11,121 nt of DNA, from the NCBI GenBank assembly GCA_017408625.1, contig JAFQUG010000115.1:1-11121 (forward strand). Reading direction: 5' to 3'. A model generated the notes under the pieces. The model was not told the origin of the DNA and did no database searches. It saw nothing but the letters and a program-made list of their open reading frames with translations. Origin of the DNA: Clostridia bacterium. GTDB lineage: Bacteria > Bacillota_A > Clostridia > Oscillospirales > CAG-272. Numbering within the stretch: the first letter of the stretch is position 1; every line of letters starts with the position of its first letter. The position numbers and the translations under genes were made by a program. Shown in pieces: positions 1 to 7,747 of this stretch.

Positions 1-1911
1 GGCAGCGCAGCCGCCGACGAGATCACTTTGGCAGCCATTGCCGCCATCGACGCCATTCCCGAAAAGGTAACCCTTGAGGACAAGGCTCTGGTGGAGGCTG
101 CAAGAGCTGCTTACGACAAGATCTCCACCAAGGAGCAGCAGGCTCTGGTGCACAATCTCGAAAAGCTGACACAGGCCGAGCGCAGAATTGCCGACCTGCA
201 GGCTATGGCAGGCGAGCAGGGCTCGGGCGAGGTACAGCCCGAAGCACCCAAGGGCGTTCCCGTAACGCTGGTGCTCTCGATCGCGCTGGCAATCGTTGGT
301 GCAATCGCGCTGGCACTTGCCATTACCTGTGCACTCATGGTGCCTCGCGTTTACTCCCCCGAAAATATGGCAGCCGCCAAGACGGCCAAGGCAGCCAAGG
401 CTGCGGCCAAAGCGGCAGAGGCCGAAAAGCCGGTCAAGCTCAACAAGCCTCACAAGCCCAGAGGCATGCACAGACGCAACAAAGACGGCAAGGTAGCCAA
501 GCTGCTTGCAAGAGTACCGCTTGACAAGGTCTTTACCGGCATTGCCGTGATCGCCATCGGCGCTGCCGTGGTGCTCATGATCATCACACTCTTCTCCTCT
601 ACCGGCTCGCAGTGGAAGGATCCCTACAAGCAGCTGGACAAGGAGGATTATTCGGTCAGCATCCGCTTTGACGCAGGCGAGGGCGAATTTGCCAACCGAG
701 ACATTACCGTCATTGACATCTTCTCCCTGGAGGATTACGAGGTGGACGAGGACGGCAAGGTCCGCATCCCTCTGCTCGATCCGCAGGATAAGCAGCGCGG
801 TGCACAGGCATATGCCGTCAACCGCAGCGGACACGTGCTGGCAGGCTGGTACACCGACCGTCAGCCTCGTACCGATGAGCAAGGCAGACCGCTGGACGCT
901 TACGGCCAGCTGACCGAGATCTCGGGCAGAGAGCAGGGCTACATCTACTCCGGGCTTTGGGATTTCGATTCCAACCTTGTAGAGATCGACCCCGAGAGCG
1001 TTAAGTCCGGCTCTGACGCTGTGCTGACGCTGTACGCCGCATGGGTTCCTTACGTACAATTCAACCTTTACGACCTCAACACGCTCGATGCCGATCAGAA
1101 TCCCACGCTCATCCAGACCTACGAGGGCTCTAAGCTCTCTGTTCCCACCTGGAAGAACGGAGCAGTCTCGCTGGGCGGCAGCTTCCCCAAGCTGGAGGGC
1201 ACGCCCAACGCCATCTACGCGGATGCGGCAATGACGCAGCCCATCACCGAGCCCATCAAGATCGGCATCAATTACGAAAACGGTACGATTCAGACGCCCT
1301 TTGTCAACGTTTACGTAGACCTCTGGCAGGGCAGCTGGTTCAAGATCAGCTCGGTCAAGGAGTTCTATAAGAACGCAAGACCCGATGGCAATTACATCAT
1401 CGAGGCAGACCTTGACTTCTCGGTCAAGGGTGCGCTCTGGCCCACCAACTTCTATAAGGGTCAGGGACAGTTTACAGGACAGATCATCGGTAACGGACAC
1501 ACCATGTCCAATATCACTGTGGTTCAGCCCGCCAACGCCCAGCAGGGAGGCCTGTTCGGCTTTATCGGTGCGGGCGCAAGCATTACCGACCTGCACTTTG
1601 AGAACGTGACCTACACTGCAGTCGGCTCAAGAATTCAGGGCTCGACCTTCGGCTTGCTTTGCGGCACGCTGTCCGATCAGGCTGTGATCGAAAACGTGAC
1701 CATCAGCGGCAGACTTCTCATTGATCCTTCCCTGTATTTAGAGCAGGTTGACTGTGCAGCCTACGGTCTGATCGCCGGTTCGGGTAACACGGCCGGCATC
1801 AGCCTCGAAAAGATCAGCGTTGAGGCAACGGGTGACAACAAGAATCGCGTCATTCTGAGCTTCAACGAGCAAACGGGTGAGGTCACAGTCACCGCTCGCG
1901 ATCAGAACTAA
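1..1911 (+). CDS. Two-pass membrane surface protein with InlB-like and GLUG-like extracellular domains (5' partial)
   Basis: The frame is open to the left edge, so the true start lies upstream; a TTG at 28 is only an in-frame leucine codon. 636 residues are visible. In order: a helical FIVAR-like stretch (about bases 50-200, with the ALVEAARAAYDKIS pattern common in clostridial surface proteins), a first membrane helix (about 259-340), a Lys/Ala-rich basic linker (about 370-530), a second membrane helix (about 532-600), then a long C-terminal region. The latter has an InlB/Listeria-Bacteroides-repeat-like segment (FDAGEGEF near 670, HVLAGWYTD near 837, LTLYAAW near 1024) and a GLUG-like segment (GNGHTMSNITVV near 1489, GGLFGFIGAGASITDL near 1546). 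The basic linker suggests it is cytoplasmic, placing both end regions outside. It ends 18 bases before the peptide-binding lipoprotein, suggesting co-transcription. Function is unknown; adhesion or a role with the importer is inference. Confidence 0.85.
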   Translation, partial: GSAAADEITLAAIAAIDAIPEKVTLEDKALVEAARAAYDKISTKEQQALVHNLEKLTQAERRIADLQAMAGEQGSGEVQPEAPKGVPVTLVLSIALAIVGAIALALAITCALMVPRVYSPENMAAAKTAKAAKAAAKAAEAEKPVKLNKPHKPRGMHRRNKDGKVAKLLARVPLDKVFTGIAVIAIGAAVVLMIITLFSSTGSQWKDPYKQLDKEDYSVSIRFDAGEGEFANRDITVIDIFSLEDYEVDEDGKVRIPLLDPQDKQRGAQAYAVNRSGHVLAGWYTDRQPRTDEQGRPLDAYGQLTEISGREQGYIYSGLWDFDSNLVEIDPESVKSGSDAVLTLYAAWVPYVQFNLYDLNTLDADQNPTLIQTYEGSKLSVPTWKNGAVSLGGSFPKLEGTPNAIYADAAMTQPITEPIKIGINYENGTIQTPFVNVYVDLWQGSWFKISSVKEFYKNARPDGNYIIEADLDFSVKGALWPTNFYKGQGQFTGQIIGNGHTMSNITVVQPANAQQGGLFGFIGAGASITDLHFENVTYTAVGSRIQGSTFGLLCGTLSDQAVIENVTISGRLLIDPSLYLEQVDCAAYGLIAGSGNTAGISLEKISVEATGDNKNRVILSFNEQTGEVTVTARDQN

Positions 1912-1914
1912 TTG

Positions 1915-1921
1915 AAGGAGG
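1915..1921 (+). promoter_or_regulatory. Ribosome binding site deciding the oppA-type start
   Basis: AAGGAGG. It lies 8 bases before the ATG at 1930 but only 2 bases before the ATG at 1924, and it overlaps the reading frame of the TTG at 1912. Spacing therefore selects 1930. Confidence 0.8.
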
Positions 1922-1929
1922 ATATGAAA

Positions 1930-4500
1930 ATGAAACAAAAAATCCTTTCCTTACTTCTTTGCTTTTCCATGCTGCTTGGCTCTCTTTGCATGCTCAGCGC
2001 ATGCGGGCAGCAAAACGCAAAGCCCAACGCATTGGTCGTCATGACCGATGCGCTGGACGGCGTTTTCAATCCCTTCTATTCCACCACAGCACCCGACGCC
2101 ACCATCGTCTCCATGACTCAGATTGCCATGCTGACCACCGGCTATGAAAACGGCCAGGTCACGGTTGCCTGCGGTCCCGACGAGGCGGTTGCTGCGCTGG
2201 ACTACGCCGTGGAATATGACGATTTTTCGGATACCACGACCTACACCTTTGTCATCAAAAACGACATTCTCTATTCGGACGGAGAGCCCCTGACCATTGA
2301 GGACGTGCTCTTTAACATGTACGTATATCTCGATCCCGTCTACACAGGCTCCTCGACCATGTACTCCACCGATATCGTGGGTCTGCAGGACTACAGAACG
2401 CAGACCAGAGGCTCGGGCTCGGACGACACAAGCGAGATCATTGCAGAGCTTGCAAATACCCGCGCCAAGAACCGCATCAACGAGCTGATCAACCTCTACA
2501 AGCAGGTGGGCAGAACCGATACGGCAGGCTCTTACAGTGCCGATTATGACACCATGGTGGCCGCCATCAAGGCTGCAGGCCTTTCCAGAGGCTACAAGGA
2601 GGCTATCTCCAACGATCACGCATCGGTCACCACAGATCATCTGCTTGCCGACTACGAAAAGACGCTGGCAGAATTCCGCAAGGAGCTGGAGACCGACTAC
2701 ACCTCCGCCTCCGCCGCATACACCGAGACGCCTTACAAGGAAACGGGCGAATTTGACGAGATCACCTCCTTTATGTTTGCAGAGGGCTTTGTGACCATCG
2801 AATTTAAAAAAGACCCCGTGACAAACAAGGATATCAAGACCAAGATCAAGAAGGTGACCCGCAACTACTCCTCCGACGTCGTGAATTCCAAGGAAGCGGC
2901 TATTGAGTACGTTTACAACCAGAAGATCGACCAGGAGCTGCACATCATTCTGCAATACTGGGCAACCGCCAACACACTGCTGACCGAGTACAGCGCGCAG
3001 GCAACCACAGTCATTCTGCGTGAGAACATGTCGGACGACGGCACGCTGCTTGTTCCCAACATCTCGGGCATCGTCTCTCTGGGTCACACCACGGACGTCT
3101 ATGAAATCGAAGCAAACAACGGCACCTACACGGTAGCGCACGAGCACAACCCCGACGGCACACCCGTCAACCGTGACGAATATGACGTGCTGCAGATCAC
3201 CATCAACGGCGTTGACCCCAAAGCGATCTGGAACTTTGCCTTCTCTGTCGCGCCCCAGCACTACTACGCAAAGGGCTATACCGTGGATATTCCCAACAAC
3301 AAGTTTGGCGTGGACTACGGCTCATTCGACTTTATGGCCAACACCATCCGTGCAAGCGAGGTCACAAAGGTTCCCGTTGGCGCAGGTCCTTACAAGGCAA
3401 CCAACAGAAACAACGAGGATAACCCGCAGGGCGCGGACTTCTACCTCAACAACATCGTTTACTTCAAGGCAAACGAGCACTTTATGATGGGCGCACCCAA
3501 GATCGAAAAGCTGCGTTACCAGGTGGTCAGTGCTGCCAATGCACTTGACGCACTGGAAAAGGGCGAGGTACACTTTGTCACCCCCCAGTACACGCAGGAA
3601 AACATCGAGCGCATCAACAATCTTGCCGCCAAGGGCATTGAGAGCACCTATACCGACCAGCTCGGATACGGCTACATTGGCATCAACGCAGGCAAGGTGA
3701 CCGATATCAATCTGCGCAAGGCCATCATGTGTGCCATGGACATTGACCTTGCGTTGGAATACTACAGCACGGGTACGGCAAGCACCATCTACTGGCCCAT
3801 GTCTACGGTCAGCTGGGCATATCCCACCGAAAACGGCTTACCCAGTGTGGACAACGGCCACGAATACCCCGCCATCAACTTTGACCGCGAGATGGCCAAG
3901 CAGACCATTATGGACTACATGGCCGCCGCCGGCGTTTCCGAGGGCGACAGTCAGCTCTCGATCACCTTTACCATCGCAGGTGCAGACCTGACCGACCACC
4001 CCGCATATAAGGTCTTTGAGAGTGCTCAGGCACTGCTCAACGAATGCGGCTGGGATATTGAGATCGTGCCCGATACGCAGGCTCTGACCAAGCTTTCCAC
4101 CGGTTCGCTTTCGGTCTGGGCTGCCGCTTGGGGCACTACGGTCGACCCCGATATGTATCAGGTCTACCACAAAAATTCCACCGCAACCAGTACCCTTGCA
4201 TGGGGCTACCGCGAAATTCTGGGCTCTCCCGCCGCTTACCCCGAGGAAAATGCCATTCTGGACATGCTCAGCGAGGTGATCGACATGGCGCGCGAGATCA
4301 CAGACCAGGAGGAGCGTGCTGCACTTTATAAGGAAGCAATGGGCTACGTGCTGGATCTGGCAGTGGAGCTGCCCGTTTACCAGAGAAAGACCCTGTACGC
4401 TTATAACGCAAGAGTGATTGATTCAAGCACTCTTCCCGAAGAAATCAACCCCTACACCTCTCCCTTAGAGCATATCTGGGAGATCGAATTCGCACAGTAA
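1930..4500 (+). CDS. oppA: Peptide ABC transporter substrate-binding lipoprotein (family 5), unusually large
   Basis: Captures oligopeptides outside the cell and hands them to the OppBC-type permease. From the chosen ATG the protein has 856 residues. It starts MKQKILSLLLC and has a lipobox LSAC, so Cys25 should be lipid-modified after signal peptidase II cleavage, followed by GQQNAKPN. Family 5 binding-protein hallmarks are visible: LNFNP-like VFNPFY, the YTFVIKNDILYSDGEPLTIEDV block (about 105-124), VPVGAGPYKA (about 481-490), DLRKAI-like NLRKAIMCAMDID and a late WAAAWGTTVDPD. Usual members are about 500-600 residues; the excess lies mainly between about residues 155 and 420, a helix-rich insertion. 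It is the first transporter gene, 20 bases before the oppB type. The substrate class (peptide rather than nickel or a sugar) is inferred from the family and operon. The symbol names the family, not a proven orthologue. Confidence 0.93.
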   Translation: MKQKILSLLLCFSMLLGSLCMLSACGQQNAKPNALVVMTDALDGVFNPFYSTTAPDATIVSMTQIAMLTTGYENGQVTVACGPDEAVAALDYAVEYDDFSDTTTYTFVIKNDILYSDGEPLTIEDVLFNMYVYLDPVYTGSSTMYSTDIVGLQDYRTQTRGSGSDDTSEIIAELANTRAKNRINELINLYKQVGRTDTAGSYSADYDTMVAAIKAAGLSRGYKEAISNDHASVTTDHLLADYEKTLAEFRKELETDYTSASAAYTETPYKETGEFDEITSFMFAEGFVTIEFKKDPVTNKDIKTKIKKVTRNYSSDVVNSKEAAIEYVYNQKIDQELHIILQYWATANTLLTEYSAQATTVILRENMSDDGTLLVPNISGIVSLGHTTDVYEIEANNGTYTVAHEHNPDGTPVNRDEYDVLQITINGVDPKAIWNFAFSVAPQHYYAKGYTVDIPNNKFGVDYGSFDFMANTIRASEVTKVPVGAGPYKATNRNNEDNPQGADFYLNNIVYFKANEHFMMGAPKIEKLRYQVVSAANALDALEKGEVHFVTPQYTQENIERINNLAAKGIESTYTDQLGYGYIGINAGKVTDINLRKAIMCAMDIDLALEYYSTGTASTIYWPMSTVSWAYPTENGLPSVDNGHEYPAINFDREMAKQTIMDYMAAAGVSEGDSQLSITFTIAGADLTDHPAYKVFESAQALLNECGWDIEIVPDTQALTKLSTGSLSVWAAAWGTTVDPDMYQVYHKNSTATSTLAWGYREILGSPAAYPEENAILDMLSEVIDMAREITDQEERAALYKEAMGYVLDLAVELPVYQRKTLYAYNARVIDSSTLPEEINPYTSPLEHIWEIEFAQ

Positions 4501-4501
4501 C

Positions 4502-4509
4502 AGAGGAGG
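4502..4509 (+). promoter_or_regulatory. Ribosome binding site of the oppB-type gene
   Basis: AGAGGAGG, 11 bases before the ATG at 4521 and immediately after the upstream stop codon at 4498-4500. Confidence 0.7.
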
Positions 4510-4520
4510 AACCAAGCAAT

Positions 4521-5516
4521 ATGTTAAAATATATTATCAAACGGCTTTCGCTGTCGGTTCTGATCCTGTTCTTTGTCTCGCTGATCATCTTCACACTGAT
4601 CCAGCTCATGCCCATGGACTATGTCACACAGCAGATCGCCGCCATTGAGACCAAGGGCGAGGCGGTCAGTGAGGAGACGGTTCAGGCTCTGATGAGCGAA
4701 TACGGCTACGGCACAGACGGGACGCTCGGCGGCATCATTCGCGGATATTTCACCTGGCTTAAGGCTACGCTGCGCCTTGACTTTGGCACAAGCTTCAAGT
4801 TCCAGCAGCCCGTGGCAGACGTCATTGCCAAGAACATGTGGGTCTCGTTCGCGGTAGCTGCCATTGCAACCGTATTTGAGTTCATGATCGCCATTCCGCT
4901 CGGCATCACAGCCGCCACACACCAGTATTCCTTCCGCGACTATTTTGTCACCGTCCTTGTCATGATCGGTATTTCCCTGCCCTCCTTCTTCTTCGGGCAG
5001 ATCCTCAAAAATATGCTGGCCATGCAGCTTGGATGGTTCCCGTCCTCGGGCCTTGGCTCGGCCTCCATGGACTACACCGGCCTTGCCCTGATCATGGACT
5101 ACGTATCCTATCTCGTCATTCCGGTGCTGACCGTGGTGGTGCTGAGCATCGGCGGACGCATGAGAATGACCAGAACCAATATGCTGGAGGTGCTGAGCTC
5201 GGATTACATCCGTACCGCGCGCGCCAAGGGCCTGAGCGAAACCAAGGTCATCTACAAGCACGCGTTCCGCAATACGCTCATCCCCCTGGTCACCTCTTTA
5301 GCGGGGCTTTTGCCCTCGCTGTTCTCGGGTGCGATCATCACCGAGCAGGTGTTTGGTCTGCCCGGCATCGGCAACATGGCGTTTCAGGCAACGCAGGTGG
5401 CCGACATCCCCTTTATCATGGGCTATAACCTGTTTTTGGCTGTGCTGAGTATCGTGGGCGTGCTGCTTGCCGATATCATGTACGCCGTGGTTGACCCCAG
5501 AGTCAAGCTTGGTTAA
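4521..5516 (+). CDS. oppB: Peptide ABC transporter permease, OppB/DppB type
   Basis: One half of the membrane channel for peptide import. 331 residues, normal for the family. The start MLKYIIKRL leads into a first membrane helix (about 8-29), then a periplasm-type loop of about 75 residues, then five more helices (about 105-130, 141-163, 195-212, 254-275, 300-325). The cytoplasmic EAA loop that docks on the ATPase is at about 228-250 (DYIRTARAKGLSETKVIYKH), with the invariant Gly at 237. The C-terminal DPRVKLG is typical of OppB/DppB proteins. The gene ends at 5516 and its stop codon overlaps the ribosome binding site of the next permease gene. Peptide specificity cannot be read from the permease alone. 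Confidence 0.95.
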   Translation: MLKYIIKRLSLSVLILFFVSLIIFTLIQLMPMDYVTQQIAAIETKGEAVSEETVQALMSEYGYGTDGTLGGIIRGYFTWLKATLRLDFGTSFKFQQPVADVIAKNMWVSFAVAAIATVFEFMIAIPLGITAATHQYSFRDYFVTVLVMIGISLPSFFFGQILKNMLAMQLGWFPSSGLGSASMDYTGLALIMDYVSYLVIPVLTVVVLSIGGRMRMTRTNMLEVLSSDYIRTARAKGLSETKVIYKHAFRNTLIPLVTSLAGLLPSLFSGAIITEQVFGLPGIGNMAFQATQVADIPFIMGYNLFLAVLSIVGVLLADIMYAVVDPRVKLG

Positions 5517-5522
5517 GGGAGG
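5515..5522 (+). promoter_or_regulatory. Ribosome binding site deciding the oppC-type start
   Basis: AAGGGAGG overlaps the oppB-type stop codon and lies 7 bases before the ATG at 5530. This supports 5530 over the in-frame upstream start at 5467, which would sit inside the preceding gene. Confidence 0.75.
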
Positions 5523-5529
5523 CAAAGGT

Positions 5530-6586
5530 ATGGACGAAAAAATTAAAGTACAAAACGCCCCCGAAAAGGACGAGCCGCTGGATAAAAACGTGCGACTCAT
5601 GTCGCCCGGCCGTATGGTCGTGCGCCGCTTCTTCCGCTCCAAGCTCAGCGTGCTGGGTCTTGTGCTGATCGTGTTCCTGTTTGCCTTCTGCTGGCTTGGC
5701 CCTGTGTTCTATACACAGTGGGGTCAGACCGAGGTAGACTATTCGGGCAAGACCGAATACGTACAGACCCTGATCACCTACGTGGATGAAAACGGCGTGG
5801 AGCACTCCTACTACCAGCTTGAAGAAACGCACGAAACCACCAACTCGCTTGCCAAGCCCTCGTGGGAGCACCCTCTGGGCACCGACAAGACGGGCAAGGA
5901 CGTGCTGGCAAGACTGATGTACGGCGGCAGAATTTCACTGACCATCAGCTTTTTGACCGTATTTGTCATTGCCGCCATCGGCGTGGTATTCGGCGGTATT
6001 GCCGGTTACTTCGGCGGCTTTGTGGACAACATCATCATGCGTGTGTGCGATATTCTGATGTGTCTGCCGGGTATTCCGATCATGCTGGTCGTGGGTACGG
6101 TGCTGGACGCATGGAGTAAAACTCCCGATTTTCCCTTACCCATCGAGCCGCAGCACCGCATCTATTATCTGATGGCCTTCTTAGCACTGATCTCGTGGCC
6201 GGGCACTGCCCGCCTGGTACGCGGTCAGATCCTTTCCTTGCGTGAGCAGGAATACATGGTGGCCGCAGAAGCCATGGGATACAGCACGGTACGCAAGATC
6301 TTCAAGCACTTAGTTCCCAACGTCATGCCCCAGCTGATCGTTTCCATGACGCTCAGCCTTGGCTCTATGATCCTTTACGAGGCCTCTCTGACCTACCTTG
6401 GTCTGGGTGCGCCCGAGCAGTTTGCCATGGGGAACCATGATCAACGCCGCAAACGACACCACCATTCTGCAGGATTACTTCAACATCTGGGGCCCTCCCG
6501 GCCTTTGCATCATCATGGCAGTGCTGGGATTCAACTTTGTGGGCGACGGTCTGCGCGATGCGCTTGACCCCAAGATGAAGAGATAA
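5530..6586 (+). pseudogene. oppC: Peptide ABC transporter permease, OppC/DppC type, broken by a frameshift near its 3' end
   Basis: Partner permease of the OppB type. The first frame gives 299 family-like residues: a cytoplasmic N-terminus, membrane helix 1 (about 38-60), an external loop, the conserved LGTDKTGKDVLARLMYGGRISL-type block (about 116-136), further helices, and the EAA loop EQEYMVAAEAMGYSTVRKIF (about 239-258). After GLGAPEQFA (codon 299, ending at 6426) the frame runs into a basic, His-rich tail and stops at 6567. The expected ending (WGTMINAAND, a last helix with CIIMAVLGFNFVGDGLRDALDP) is in the +1 frame from 6428 to the TAA at 6584-6586. An intact protein would be about 352-353 residues. 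As read, the last helix is lost and the permease is probably non-functional, unless the shift is a sequence error. The five neighbouring transporter genes are intact, which favours an error or a very recent lesion. Confidence 0.9.
6424..6433 (+). other. Frameshift site in the oppC-type gene
   Basis: The bases GCC A TGG GGA mark where the upstream frame (ending in Ala299) and the downstream frame (starting with Trp) meet. OppC relatives have seven residues between the LGLG motif and this Trp; here six are coded. Loss of two bases from an ANN codon, probably Thr or Ser, would restore both frame and spacing. Removing the single A or a G of the GGGG run restores frame only. Confidence 0.75.
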
Positions 6587-6587
6587 A

Positions 6588-6594
6588 GGGAGGG
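6588..6594 (+). promoter_or_regulatory. Ribosome binding site of the oppD-type gene
   Basis: GGGAGGG, 7 bases before the ATG at 6602. A nearer ATG at 6597 is followed by a stop after one codon and is not used. Confidence 0.7.
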
Positions 6595-6601
6595 ATATGC
6601 A

Positions 6602-7747
6602 ATGAAAGAAAAGAAAAAAACCTCCTACCTGTCGGGACGCGAGATCCGCGAGATCGCCAAGCAGAACAAAAAGGTCATGATGCGCCTGGAGGCAAAAAAG
6701 CACCGCAGAGCAAAGGAAGAGGAATTCCTTTGCGAGATGAAGGACGAGAATAATATCCTTGAGATCGACGATCTGCACACCTATTTCTTTACCGATCAGG
6801 GCGTGGTCAAGGCGGTCAACGGTGTCTCCTTCGATATCCCCCGGAATAAGACCGTGGGCATCGTGGGAGAATCCGGCTGCGGAAAGAGCGTGACCTCCAT
6901 GTCTGTTATGCGCCTTTTGCAAGGCCCGACCGGTCAGATCTACTCCGGCTCGATCCGCTTTGCAGCCGAGGACAAGACCTACGATATTGCAGAAATGCCC
7001 ATCAGCGAGATCTACCGTATCCGCGGTAAGGAGATCGCCATGATCTTCCAGGAGCCCATGACCTCGCTCAACCCCATCTTCACCATCGGAGACCAGCTCG
7101 ACGAGGTGACCTACATTCACAGACCCGAGGCAACGGCCGAACAAGCGCAGGCGCGCTCAATCGAAATGCTCAAGCTTGTGGGCATTGCCGCGCCGGAGCG
7201 CGTATATAACTCCTACCCCCACGAGCTTTCGGGCGGCATGCGCCAGCGCGTCATGATCTCCTTGGCTTTGGTATGCAATCCCCGCCTGATCATCGCAGAC
7301 GAGCCCACCACCTCACTGGACGTGACCATTCAGGCGCAGATTCTGGACCTTTTGCGTGATCTGAAGGACAAGATCAACGGCTCGATCATGCTGATCACAC
7401 ACGACCTTGGGGTCATTGCCGAAATGGCTGACTACGTAGTGGTCATGTACGCAGGCAAGGTCATCGAAAAGGGTACTGTACAGGAGATCTTCAAAAATCC
7501 CCTGCACCCCTACACCGTCGGTCTGCAAAAATCCAAGCCCACCATGCAAAGCGACAGCGACGTGCTGTTCAATATTCCGGGCAACGTGCCCAACCCCGTT
7601 AACATGCCTTCGCATTGCTTCTTTAAGGAAAGATGCGACAGGTGCTGCGACAAATGCAGCGGTGACTACCCCGAAATGATTCAGGTCAGCCCCACGCACT
7701 TTGTCTCTTGCCATCTTTACGATAAGGAGGAAATGGTCAATGGCTGA
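6602..7747 (+). CDS. oppD: Peptide ABC transporter ATPase, OppD/DppD type
   Basis: Cytoplasmic ATPase that, with the OppF type, powers peptide import. 381 residues. Visible parts: Walker A GESGCGKS (89-96), Q-loop [12 protein letters not shown] (Gln150), signature LSGGMRQR (209-216), Walker B LIIADE (229-234) and H-loop THDLG (His267). The C-terminal oligopeptide-transporter extension holds [17 protein letters not shown] and cysteines 339, 345, 352 and 370 in a CX5CX6CX17C pattern, plus Cys348 and Cys349. Related peptide-importer ATPases bind a [4Fe-4S] cluster with cysteines in this region; a cluster here is inference. A basic, helical extension of about 45-50 residues (KEKKKTSYL onward) precedes the ATPase domain and is longer than usual. 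The gene overlaps the next ATPase gene by 8 bases. Confidence 0.95.
   Translation: MKEKKKTSYLSGREIREIAKQNKKVMMRLEAKKHRRAKEEEFLCEMKDENNILEIDDLHTYFFTDQGVVKAVNGVSFDIPRNKTVGIVGESGCGKSVTSMSVMRLLQGPTGQIYSGSIRFAAEDKTYDIAEMPISEIYRIRGKEIAMIFQEPMTSLNPIFTIGDQLDEVTYIHRPEATAEQAQARSIEMLKLVGIAAPERVYNSYPHELSGGMRQRVMISLALVCNPRLIIADEPTTSLDVTIQAQILDLLRDLKDKINGSIMLITHDLGVIAEMADYVVVMYAGKVIEKGTVQEIFKNPLHPYTVGLQKSKPTMQSDSDVLFNIPGNVPNPVNMPSHCFFKERCDRCCDKCSGDYPEMIQVSPTHFVSCHLYDKEEMVNG
7724..7730 (+). promoter_or_regulatory. Ribosome binding site deciding the oppF-type start
   Basis: AAGGAGG inside the 3' end of the oppD-type gene, 9 bases before the ATG at 7740. It rules out the in-frame TTG at 7701, which lies upstream of the site. 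Confidence 0.75.

Noticed and set aside
28..30. TTG as the start of the first gene
   Set aside because: The frame is open to the window edge, no ribosome binding site precedes it, and the domain content implies a longer N-terminus upstream.
369..430. Lys/Ala-coding degenerate repeat as a mobile or CRISPR-like repeat
   Set aside because: It is an in-frame low-complexity linker between two membrane helices, with no constant spacer length.
1951..3261. 436-codon open frame on the minus strand, opposite the binding-protein gene
   Set aside because: Its translation is low in complexity (Val/Gly/Cys/His-rich), matches no family, has no ribosome binding site, and lies wholly opposite a clear gene. 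It is a by-product of codon bias.
4524..5261. 245-codon minus-strand frame opposite the oppB-type gene
   Set aside because: Shadow of a well-supported permease; no domain or start signal.
6424..6433. Programmed ribosomal frameshift in the oppC-type gene
   Set aside because: No slippery heptamer, nearby stop codon or obvious stimulating hairpin is visible, and OppC-family genes are not known to use one. A mutation or sequence error is simpler.
6365..7144. 259-codon minus-strand frame spanning the oppC/oppD junction
   Set aside because: Opposite two clear genes, with no ribosome binding site and no family resemblance.
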